From Deltaproteobacteria bacterium (GTDB lineage Bacteria > Desulfobacterota > Dissulfuribacteria > Dissulfuribacterales > QOAL01): a stretch of DNA of 6,943 nucleotides. The translations under genes were made by a program, and so were the position numbers. Shown one piece after another: positions 1 through 6,026 of the stretch (the stretch's first letter is position 1; each line of letters starts with the position of its first letter). The stretch lies in contig JAMOUE010000312.1 in NCBI GenBank assembly GCA_027068235.1, positions 1-6,943 of the forward strand. The letters are read 5' to 3'. Below the pieces are notes generated by a model. That model saw nothing but the letters and a program-made list of their open reading frames with translations. It searched no databases and was not told the origin of the DNA.

Positions 1-789
1 CTTCAAATAATCTTCTGTTCCTTTTATAACCGGAACCTTGCAAGCCTCTATAACTAATAGACACCCACTGGCTGTTGCCATCTCAAGAGCATGTCCGGCA
101 AGTCCAAAACCTGTTATATCAGTAGCCCCAGAGGCACCAAGTTCAACCATGAGTTCAGAGGCATCCTTGTTCAAGGTTTTCATGATGTTGATGGCTTCTT
201 GTTTTTCTTCTTCTGAAGCAATTCCTGCTTTGATGGCTGTTGTCATGATCCCTGTGCCAATAGGCTTTGTTAGTACGAGTTTATCTCCTGGGGTGGCGCC
301 AGAGTTTGTCAAAAATTTATTGGGATGGACAATCCCGGTGACAGAAAGTCCATATTTGGGCTCTTCGTCTTCAACGCTGTGGCCCCCGATCAGCAGTGCA
401 TGAGCCTCATGAATCTTATCTGTTCCGCCATGCAATATCTTTTTTAAAACCTCTTTTGGTTGTGTTTTTATTGGAAAACATACGATGTTCATGGCTGTTA
501 CAGGTTTTGCTCCCACTGCATATATGTCGCTGAGAGAGTTTGCAGCCGCGATTTGTCCAAAGTCGTAAGGATCGTCTACGACAGGGGTAAAAAAGTCGAG
601 ACTTTGTACAATGGCGATCTCATCAGACAAACGATATATTCCTGCATCAGAGGCAGATTCCATCCCCCTTAGTAGGTCTGGATGAGAAGAAAGGGGCAGA
701 TCACATAGTATTTCAGAAAGGTCGCCCGGACCTATTTTGGCTGCTCAGCCGGCAGCCTTGGAAAGGGATGTAAGTTTCTGTGTGGGCAT
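1..789 (-). CDS. selD: Selenide, water dikinase (selenophosphate synthetase), selenocysteine-containing, 3'-truncated by the window edge
   Basis: The enzyme makes selenophosphate from selenide and ATP, the selenium donor for selenocysteine-tRNA and selenouridine. The ATG at 787-789 has an AGGA-type ribosome site inside the end of the upstream HAD gene and lies 6 bp past its stop. The reading frame stays open to base 1 (263 codons; the family is about 345) except for one TGA at 745-747, codon 15. It sits in AAG-U-AAK-IGPGDL, which aligns with E. coli GCGCK, so U15 replaces catalytic Cys17 and K18 matches essential Lys20. The second, non-essential Cys is Ala here. Other SelD hallmarks follow: SDAGIYRL (D48), DFFTPVVDDPYDFGQ (D65, D72, D73), NSLSDIYAVGAKP (D88), LIGGHSVED (135-140) and DITGFGLAGH (D224). 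The last 80 or so residues lie outside the window. A standard gene caller would lose the N-terminus or restart at M43. Identity is very secure; readthrough as selenocysteine is inferred from the aligned position and the hairpin after it. Confidence 0.95.
714..747 (-). promoter_or_regulatory. Putative bacterial SECIS element directing selenocysteine insertion at UGA codon 15 of selD
   Basis: The transcript right after the UGA (745-747) can fold into a hairpin. I paired it by hand, numbering from the first base after UGA. C6-G31 and A7-U30 pair, then A8 and C29 mismatch, then A9-U28 and A10-U27 pair. U11 is bulged, followed by five pairs (AGGUC with GACCU, 12-16 with 22-26) closing a CGGGC loop. 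A bulged U on the 5' side and G residues in an apical loop about 18 bases after UGA are the features SelB recognises in E. coli fdhF, where the loop G residues lie at nearly the same distance. It differs in having five pairs rather than three or four above the bulge, and GGG rather than GGU in the loop. It lies wholly within selD coding sequence, as bacterial SECIS elements do. Confidence 0.7.
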
Positions 790-795
790 GGGGAG

Positions 796-1293
796 TTATT
801 TCCTGAGGGTTGCGATCATCCTGTTTTTCTTGAGAAAGATATCTAGCGCATCGCATATATTGAGAAAAACAGCTTTGCTCGCAAGCATAGCCTCAACAGA
901 TGCCCCTTCCGGACCAATGACACATATTCCAAGGGCTGCCTCCTTGAGCAAAATGGCATCATTGCAGCCATTTCCTATTGCAGCCGTCTTTTCTCGTCCC
1001 AGTTTTTCCAGGAAATTTAGCTTTTGAATATCTCCCCTGCCAGATTCGAGCTTGTGTATTTCTATGTTTGTTTCTTCTTGTAGGGACTTGATGATCTGAT
1101 CTGCTGTCTGGTGGGTATCTGCTGTTAATAAATAAATATTTAATATTTCAGACAGTTCTCTTAAACGTTCCTCTACCCCCTCAATGAACCTGCCGTCTAC
1201 TGTAAGGGTACCATTCAGATCCAGTACCAGATTGGAAAGGTCATAAAATACACCACACGGAAGGTCTATCTCGATATTTTTTTTGATATTCAT
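796..1293 (-). CDS. Stand-alone HAD-family hydrolase, soluble P-type-ATPase-like (COG4087 type)
   Basis: This 165-residue protein has a complete HAD core and little else. The nucleophile motif is LDLNGTLT with D25. Motif II is LLTADT with T57, the likely Lys is K91 in QKLNFLEKLG, and the metal-binding motif is AIGNGCNDAILL (107-116, N111 and D112). GNGxND and the Asn at nucleophile+2 resemble the small 'soluble P-type ATPase' group rather than ordinary phosphatases, which have Asp at +2 as general acid/base. P-type ATPases have Thr there and keep a long-lived aspartyl phosphate. No membrane segment or cap domain is visible, so it should be cytosolic and act on a small or exposed phosphate substrate, which I cannot name. 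It starts 5 bp after the DUF1232 stop and ends 6 bp before selD, so it is probably co-transcribed with both. The selD ribosome site lies in its last codons. The superfamily is secure; the function is unknown. Confidence 0.88.
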   Translation of the reverse strand: MNIKKNIEIDLPCGVFYDLSNLVLDLNGTLTVDGRFIEGVEERLRELSEILNIYLLTADTHQTADQIIKSLQEETNIEIHKLESGRGDIQKLNFLEKLGREKTAAIGNGCNDAILLKEAALGICVIGPEGASVEAMLASKAVFLNICDALDIFLKKNRMIATLRK

Positions 1294-1298
1294 GGCTT

Positions 1299-1706
1299 CT
1301 ATACCCTCTCATTTCGTTCAACCCTGGCAAGCAGGGCCTTTCTCACCTTTGGTGGTAAAAAAGCTACCGCCCACTTAGCCACTTGCTTGAGTAGTGGAAC
1401 CAATTCTTCTGGCCCGTCCCAGTATTGTGCCAGTACCTTTTCATCTGTTCTAAGTAGTAGACGCAAAAGGGCTAGGGCCACTAGGTATAAGTCGTCAACC
1501 ATACCCAAAAAAGGAATCCAGTCTGGAACGATGTCAACTGGATTTATTAAGTAGGCTATTGTAGCGCCAAGTATGGCCTTGTCTGTAGCTGATACTCTGG
1601 AGTCTCTAAGAAGGTTGAGAAGAAGCCTAAAAAATTTAGGAATATAACTAAGATAAGAGGTGTTAGTTGAGGAAGCTTTATTTTTTTTAATTTTGGTATT
1701 CCTCAT
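1299..1706 (-). CDS. DUF1232 (YkvA-type) small membrane-associated protein
   Basis: This 135-residue protein begins with a basic, Lys-rich segment (residues 1-11). The DUF1232 signature follows at about 44-85: DKAILGATIAYLINPVDIVP, then DWIPFLGMVDDLYLVALALL. The Y-L-x-x-P-x-D-x-x-P-D core and the D-D pair are characteristic. The stretch from the signature to about residue 86 is hydrophobic enough to form one or two membrane-associated helices. The C-terminal third is amphipathic and basic (PPKVRKALLARVERNERV). The family is widespread and has no established biochemical role. The ATG at 1704-1706 is preceded by AGGAAAATA, a normal ribosome site. It is the first gene of the run that continues through the HAD gene to selD, and its upstream region carries the only plausible promoter I see for those three genes. 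Family assignment is confident; no function is claimed. Confidence 0.9.
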   Translation of the reverse strand: MRNTKIKKNKASSTNTSYLSYIPKFFRLLLNLLRDSRVSATDKAILGATIAYLINPVDIVPDWIPFLGMVDDLYLVALALLRLLLRTDEKVLAQYWDGPEELVPLLKQVAKWAVAFLPPKVRKALLARVERNERV

Positions 1707-1771
1707 TATTTTCCTATTTGGTCTAAGCTCAAGTTGGTGTACATTTCTTTAATATAGGCACTGAAAAACAA

Positions 1772-1800
1772 AAATTATAAAAATAAGGGAAAATAGTCAA
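1772..1800 (-). promoter_or_regulatory. Candidate sigma-70-type promoter for the DUF1232-HAD-selD run
   Basis: Reading the minus strand, TTGACT (1795-1800) is a near-consensus -35. It is followed by TATAAT (1774-1779) at a short 15-bp spacing, or by TAATTT (1772-1777) at the ideal 17 bp. The region is very AT-rich, so chance hexamers are expected. Transcription would start near 1765, giving a leader of roughly 60 bases before the ATG at 1706. Confidence 0.4.
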
Positions 1801-1828
1801 CTTTATTTAAAGCTTATAAGAGGTCTAT

Positions 1829-2890
1829 ATGAAGTGCAATTCTAAAGAAAAAACATTGGTGGAATCCAAGGCTGTTTTGTATCCAAGGTGTTATTTAAAG
1901 AGGAAAGTGGGTGCTTTTCTTTCTCTCTTTTTCAAGGAGATAGTGGTGTTAACCCCATCTGAACTCGACAAAGACAAGATTGATAACTCTTACTTTGAAG
2001 AGTTTTCTTTGAAGGTGAGCCCATGGATTCCTAAACCTATGGGAGATGCCGCAGAGGATCTTCAATCTGGTATCAAGGCCCTTACTACCTGGGGAGAACA
2101 GCTTGGCCTGGGGCAGAGTGTTAGTTTTGAAACCTTTTATTCAGCCTTGAGTTCTAGTCAGGACGAAGAGGTCCGGAAAATGATGAGTGCCCTTAAAGGT
2201 GAGAACAAAGAAGACATAATAACAGCATCCAGGGCCTTTTTGGCACTTTCGCTAGAGGCAGACAAGCGTGAAGATGAGCTAGACGCAGAGATTGAAAAGG
2301 TTGACGAGCAGGCTAGGCGAATATCTCAGTTGGTTGAAGATCCTTCTCTTTTGCCTGAGCAAAGGGATTCATTCTATTATATTGAGCCAGTAAATAAGGC
2401 CAGAGAACGCATGAAGGCGTGGGCGAGGCTTGCCTTTAGCGAATCTGGAGTTCCAAAGGGTGCATGGCCTGTTGGTGAAAGTATAGATGTAAAGGATCTC
2501 ATGGATAGTGCATTTGAATCACTTTCTGTTGGAGGGACGGTTCTCGATGTGCTGAGTGTTTATATTCCTTTGGAAGAAGACGTTTTGAAAGATGAGAATC
2601 TCATATTTAAGGTCAGGAGTATATTTTCAAAGATCCTAGCCCTTTTGATGGATATATGTGATGGGCCAGCTCTTACTTCAAAAGACGAATTTTTTGATAT
2701 GTCAAAGGCCTTGGAAGAGGCCCTTGACTCAAAGAAATGGGAGGCTGTAAAAGGGCCACGACTTATCCTCAGCCTTTATCCAGGATTTTCATGGCAACAG
2801 ATTATGGCAGAGGCAGCCAAGATAAAGGATGAAGGACTCTCGGTGACTCCAGATAAGAATTGTATTTGCGCCTCTTTCTTTATTGTCTAG
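1829..2890 (+). CDS. Uncharacterised helix-rich acidic protein, 353 residues
   Basis: I do not recognise a named family. The frame is long and complete, opening with an ATG preceded by AAGAGG five bases upstream, and its codon use resembles the neighbours, so it is a real gene. The N-terminal segment (about 16-45) reads VLYPRCYLKRKVGAF then LSLFFKEIVVLTPSE, an amphipathic helix plus a short strand. It is not a signal peptide. A proline-rich SPWIPKPMG (64-72) leads into ALTTWGEQLGLG (84-95). A strongly charged, coiled-coil-like helix spans about 140-172. The rest is acidic helix with a hydrophobic patch FSKILALLMDIC (266-277). It ends in an unusual CICASFFIV. No membrane segment, nucleotide-binding loop or metal motif is evident. 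From memory, the layout recalls uncharacterised 350-400-residue proteins of sulfate-reducing Desulfobacterota, but this is only an impression. It stands alone on the plus strand, divergent from the selD run and convergent with hflC. Confidence 0.8.
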   Translation: MKCNSKEKTLVESKAVLYPRCYLKRKVGAFLSLFFKEIVVLTPSELDKDKIDNSYFEEFSLKVSPWIPKPMGDAAEDLQSGIKALTTWGEQLGLGQSVSFETFYSALSSSQDEEVRKMMSALKGENKEDIITASRAFLALSLEADKREDELDAEIEKVDEQARRISQLVEDPSLLPEQRDSFYYIEPVNKARERMKAWARLAFSESGVPKGAWPVGESIDVKDLMDSAFESLSVGGTVLDVLSVYIPLEEDVLKDENLIFKVRSIFSKILALLMDICDGPALTSKDEFFDMSKALEEALDSKKWEAVKGPRLILSLYPGFSWQQIMAEAAKIKDEGLSVTPDKNCICASFFIV

Positions 2891-2900
2891 GAGGAAGCTT

Positions 2901-3809
2901 TTACCTTTTAGTTTCCTCTAAAAATTTTAAAAATTCGTTGTCTGGACTTAAAATAAGGGTTGTTGACTTTTTAAGTGCCTTTTTATAGGCATCTAAACTT
3001 CTTAAAAAGCTGAAGAATTGCGGGTCTTTGTTGTAAGCTTCTGCATATATGCGTGCTGCGTCAGCATCGGCCTTTCCTTTTATTTCTTTTGCCTTTTTGT
3101 ATGCTTCAGAAGTAATGATTCTTAATTGGCGTTCTTTTTCTCCAGCAATCCTGGCAGCCTCCCCTGCTCCTTCTGCACGGTATTGTTCTGCAATCCGTTT
3201 TCGTTCTGCGATCATTCTTGCGTAAACTTTCTGTCTCACGTCTTCTACATAGTTGATGCGTTTGAAGCGAAAGTCGAGGATTTCAATGCCAAGGTCTTTG
3301 GCCTTTTCTGCAGCCTGTTTGAGAACCTCTTTGGATAAGACCTCCCTTCCATATTTTATTGGTTCAAGTTTTTCATTGGCATCCTTTTCTATGCCACTTC
3401 TGACAAGTTCAATCAGTCTATGGCTTGCTACAACATTTCTAGTTCCACCATCAAGTATGTCATCAAGCCTACTTTGTGCTATACGCTGGTTACGGAGTCT
3501 TTGAAAGAAGAGGAGTGGATCTGAGATTCTCCACCTGGCGTATGTATCGACCCAGATGAATCGTTTGTCTTTTGTTGGGATTTGATTAGGCTCTCCGTCC
3601 CAGGCCAGAAAACGCTTTTCAAAGTAGTTGGCTTCCTGAATAAAAGGAATCTTGAAGTGCAGGCCAGGATCTGTGATTGGCTTTCCAATGGGTTTGCCAA
3701 ACTGAGTAATTACTACCTGTTGCGCCTCATTAACCGTATAAAATGCGCCACTTACTGCCAGAGCTATCCCTAACAATATAATTATTGCCATAGAGGAAAA
3801 GATCTTCAT
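2901..3809 (-). CDS. hflC: HflC, SPFH/prohibitin-family partner of HflK (FtsH protease modulator)
   Basis: HflC with HflK forms a large membrane-anchored, periplasm-facing cage around FtsH in E. coli and tunes its proteolysis. The 302-residue protein has one N-terminal membrane anchor (about 4-24). The band-7 domain then opens with YTVNEAQQVVITQFGKPIG (24-42), and DPGLHFKIPFIQEANYFEKR is at 47-66. The HflC-type helix RQKVYARMIAERKRIAEQYR (192-211) continues into an Ala/Glu-rich coiled coil to about 260. A closing NKDPQFFSFLRSLDAYKKAL (260-279) is typical of the family. Its start codon overlaps the last base of the hflK stop (TAATG), with AAAGGTG as the ribosome site inside hflK, so translation is probably coupled. 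Length is close to the usual 290-330. FtsH is not in the window. It ends 10 bp from the convergent 353-residue gene with no convincing terminator between them. Confidence 0.95.
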   Translation of the reverse strand: MKIFSSMAIIILLGIALAVSGAFYTVNEAQQVVITQFGKPIGKPITDPGLHFKIPFIQEANYFEKRFLAWDGEPNQIPTKDKRFIWVDTYARWRISDPLLFFQRLRNQRIAQSRLDDILDGGTRNVVASHRLIELVRSGIEKDANEKLEPIKYGREVLSKEVLKQAAEKAKDLGIEILDFRFKRINYVEDVRQKVYARMIAERKRIAEQYRAEGAGEAARIAGEKERQLRIITSEAYKKAKEIKGKADADAARIYAEAYNKDPQFFSFLRSLDAYKKALKKSTTLILSPDNEFLKFLEETKR

Positions 3810-4795
3810 TATTTCACCTTTTTATCGATGTTTAAAAATGGAATCAGGCCTTTTACCTTTTCATCAATAATGACCTTTTTGTCTAGACGTGGATAAATGG
3901 TTTCCATGGTCTCTAGAAAGAGTCTCGTCTTGGTAACTTGCGGAGCTTCTTTGTAGGCCTTGAGGATCTGTTCAAAGAAAATGGCATCACCTTTGGCCCT
4001 GTTGATACGATCTGCCGCATAACCTTCAGCTTCTTGGATGGTTTGGAGTGCTTGGCCTTTGGCCTTAGGGATAATCCTGTTGTATTCAGCCCATGCGTCG
4101 TTAATCATGCGCTCTTTTTCTTGCTGTGCCTGGTTTACTTCATTGAAAGAAGGTTTGACAGGGTCAGGCGGGTTGGCGTCTTGTAAAACTATCTGCTCCA
4201 CTACAATACCAGTTTGGTATTGATCACATAGTTCTTGAAGTTTTTTCTTAACCTCATCTGCGATTTCTTGCCTCCCGATTGTAAGTACCTCGGTAACGGT
4301 CTTATCCCCTACAACTTCACGCATAATGGCTTCATTCATATCCCTGAAGGTCTGGCGTGGGTTTTTGACTTTGAATAGATAAAAATATGGGTTCCTGATG
4401 CGATATTGGGTTATCCATTCTACAACTGCAACATTCAGGTCCCCTGTGAGCATCAGGGATTCGTGTTCAAAGTTCTTTTGAGAGTATCTGGTTCTAACGC
4501 CAGGCACTTCGGTTCTAAAGCCAAATTCTTCCTTGAGTTGTCTCTGTACAGGGATCTTTATCACCTGTTCAATCGGGTAGGGGAGCTTGAAATGGAGTCC
4601 AGGCTGGGTCTCTTTTTGGAATTTGCCAAATCTCAAGATAAGCCCAACCTCTTCTGGTTCAACTGTGTACCAACAATTCCACACTACAAGGCCAACTAGC
4701 GCCAAAAGCACCAGTGGCAAGGTTGATTTGAATTGTTTTTTTATCTGGTTTGTAGAGGGTCTGTGGAAGTTGACAGGAGGTTTTTTTATATCCAT
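3809..4795 (-). CDS. hflK: HflK, SPFH/prohibitin-family partner of HflC
   Basis: The 328-residue product has a short basic cytoplasmic N-terminus and a membrane helix at about 25-40 (TLPLVLLALVGLVVWN). The SPFH domain starts at YTVEPEEVGLILRFGKFQ (43-60), with PGLHFKLPYPIEQV at 65-78. The segment MLTGDLNVAVVEWITQYRIR (115-134) and the later QIVLQDANPPDPVKPSFNEV (201-220) are characteristic of HflK. The helix from about 221 to 290 is the coiled coil that lines the HflKC cage. It lacks the Gly-rich N-terminus and the long C-terminal tail of the 419-residue E. coli protein, as is common outside the Gammaproteobacteria. The ATG at 4793-4795 has AAGGGAAC upstream. It is the first gene of a two-gene operon with hflC, and an extended -10 promoter lies about 47 bp upstream of its start. 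Confidence 0.95.
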   Translation of the reverse strand: MDIKKPPVNFHRPSTNQIKKQFKSTLPLVLLALVGLVVWNCWYTVEPEEVGLILRFGKFQKETQPGLHFKLPYPIEQVIKIPVQRQLKEEFGFRTEVPGVRTRYSQKNFEHESLMLTGDLNVAVVEWITQYRIRNPYFYLFKVKNPRQTFRDMNEAIMREVVGDKTVTEVLTIGRQEIADEVKKKLQELCDQYQTGIVVEQIVLQDANPPDPVKPSFNEVNQAQQEKERMINDAWAEYNRIIPKAKGQALQTIQEAEGYAADRINRAKGDAIFFEQILKAYKEAPQVTKTRLFLETMETIYPRLDKKVIIDEKVKGLIPFLNIDKKVK

Positions 4796-4841
4796 GTTTT
4801 GTTCCCTTTTAGTAATGAGAAGGTGTTCTTACTTACAACAG

Positions 4842-4850
4842 ATTATATCA
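4842..4850 (-). promoter_or_regulatory. Extended -10 promoter for hflK-hflC
   Basis: The minus strand reads TGATATAAT, a perfect TATAAT (4842-4847) preceded by the TG of an extended -10 element (TGnTATAAT). No good -35 hexamer lies 16-18 bp upstream, which fits extended -10 promoters. Transcription would start near 4835, giving a leader of about 40 bases with the AAGGG ribosome site near its end. I saw no sigma-32 type heat-shock pattern. Confidence 0.5.
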
Positions 4851-4952
4851 TCAATAGAAATTGCTTTGCTTTTCTCACCACGACATCAAAGACAGCGTAA
4901 TTTGGAGATGCAAGGTAATGAAACCGGTAAGTTGCCCAAATTTCATTTTGTT

Positions 4953-4969
4953 CAAATTATGCAAATTAT
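4953..4969. repeat. Short tandem direct repeat CAAATTAT-g-CAAATTAT
   Basis: Two exact 8-bp copies (4953-4960 and 4962-4969) are separated by one base, giving a 9-bp period. They lie between the end of xerC and the hflK promoter, about 100 bp upstream of the promoter, in a strongly AT-rich stretch. This could be a protein-binding site or simple low-complexity sequence; nothing in the sequence decides between them. Confidence 0.3.
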
Positions 4970-5015
4970 TGTTAAATTAAAGGCAGTATAAAGCTTAATC
5001 TATCATAAAGAAAGG

Positions 5016-5921
5016 TTATTTTCTCTTGGAATGGGGATGGCACTGGCTGAAGATTTTTTGGAGTTTGGCCACATCGAGGTTTGTATAAACCTGTGTTGTT
5101 GCTACGGAAGCATGTCCAAGGAGTTTTTGAATAGATCTTAGGTCTGCGCCAGATTCCAGTAGGTGGGTAGCCATAGAATGCCTGAATACATGAGGGGTCA
5201 GGTTGTGGTTTATGGCAATTTCCCATCCGCTGCGTGAAATCATTCTCTGTACACTTCTTTGGGATAGCCTGCCACCTCTTGAATTTATGAAGAGGGCCTT
5301 TTCCTCTGTTTTTTTTAGTCTGTTAAGAATGGCTTCACGCTCTTGCATGTATCTTTGGAGTGCTTCTTTAGCCTTTTGACCAAATGGGACGATACGTTGT
5401 TTTTTGCCTTTACCAGTGACCTTGATCATTTCAGGTGAAAAGACAACGTCTTCCATGTTAAGCCCTGTCAGTTCGCTCACCCTTATGCCTGTGCTGTAAA
5501 GTAACTCCTTGATTGCCTGGTCCCTGATCCCTATGAAATCGTTTCTAGGTTCTACATCAAGCAGTTTGGCCATATCTTGTACGGTTAGACTTTTGGGGAG
5601 AGGGCGTGATTTTAATGGAAAATTGATAGGCTCTGCAGGGTTTGAATCCAGTGTGCCAGATCTTATGAGAAATTTATAAAAACTTCTTAGTGAAGACAGT
5701 TTTCTTGCAATGCTAGTACGTTTTAGTCCATTTTTGCCAAGTTCCATAAGCCACTTTCTTATGTCTTTGGGGTCTGCCTGCAAGGCATCCTTATTTTTCC
5801 TTTCCATGAAACTGGCAAAGTGCATGAGATCTCGTCTGTAGGCCTCCTGAGTGTTTAAAGAGCAGTTGCGTTCTGATGTGAGATAAGAAAGAAATTGTTG
5901 GAGAAGCTCTGAAAAAATCAT
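5016..5921 (-). CDS. xerC: Tyrosine recombinase XerC (chromosome dimer resolution)
   Basis: XerC and XerD cut and rejoin the two strand pairs at dif to resolve chromosome dimers before division, usually with FtsK. The 301-residue protein has the N-terminal SAM-like core-binding domain (about 1-90, with LNTQEAYRRDLMHFASFM at 22-39). The catalytic domain carries all six residues: R147 (TGIRVSELTGL), K171 (GKGKKQR), H244 and R247 (LTPHVFRHSMATHLLESGAD), H270 (LLGHAS) and nucleophile Y279 (TTQVYTNLD). Spacing matches E. coli XerD almost residue for residue. The C-terminal HPHSKRK tail is XerC-like, and XerC is also favoured by the adjacent dprA; XerD or a single-Xer system cannot be excluded. The ATG at 5919-5921 is preceded only by a weak GGGCAAG, and the frame has a stop about 24 bp upstream, so little extension is possible. 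No clear terminator follows the gene. Confidence 0.92.
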   Translation of the reverse strand: MIFSELLQQFLSYLTSERNCSLNTQEAYRRDLMHFASFMERKNKDALQADPKDIRKWLMELGKNGLKRTSIARKLSSLRSFYKFLIRSGTLDSNPAEPINFPLKSRPLPKSLTVQDMAKLLDVEPRNDFIGIRDQAIKELLYSTGIRVSELTGLNMEDVVFSPEMIKVTGKGKKQRIVPFGQKAKEALQRYMQEREAILNRLKKTEEKALFINSRGGRLSQRSVQRMISRSGWEIAINHNLTPHVFRHSMATHLLESGADLRSIQKLLGHASVATTQVYTNLDVAKLQKIFSQCHPHSKRK

Positions 5922-5973
5922 ATTACTTGCCCATTTCGACCGATGATATTAGAAAAGAACCGCCTATTACTAT

Positions 5974-6001
5974 TTGGCAATCAAAATGTACAAAATATAG
6001 A
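5974..6001 (+). promoter_or_regulatory. Candidate sigma-70-type promoter for dprA
   Basis: TTGGCA (5974-5979) and TATAGA (5996-6001) are separated by 16 bp in the 105-bp spacer between the divergent xerC and dprA starts. Transcription would begin near 6008, leaving about 19 bases that include the TAGGG ribosome site (6018-6022). I found no equally good candidate facing xerC. Confidence 0.4.
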
Positions 6002-6026
6002 TTTCTATCATACATACTAGGGTTGA

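Noticed and set aside
38..403. 121-codon plus-strand open frame at the left edge
   Set aside because: It is antisense to selD, whose translation here (LIGGHSVED, DITGFGLAGH) is clearly the coding one.
745..747. TGA in selD as a nonsense mutation or pseudogene marker
   Set aside because: It falls exactly on the residue known to be Cys or Sec in SelD. The frame is intact on both sides with conserved residues, and a SECIS-like hairpin follows.
1813..1820. Perfect 8-bp palindrome CTTATAAG just before the 353-residue gene, as an operator or a -10 box
   Set aside because: It overlaps the ribosome site 8 bp from the ATG, too close for a -10, and 8-bp AT-rich palindromes are expected by chance.
2891..2918. 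Inverted repeat GAGGAA ... TTCCTC between the convergent 353-residue gene and hflC as a bidirectional terminator
   Set aside because: The stem is only 6 bp with a 16-base loop and weak T-runs, and half of it lies inside the hflC coding end. It is not better than chance in AT-rich sequence.
5976..5990. Sigma-54 (-24/-12) promoter upstream of dprA, starting TGGCA
   Set aside because: The -12 half would need GC at the set distance but reads GT, and the flanking bases do not match TTGCA.
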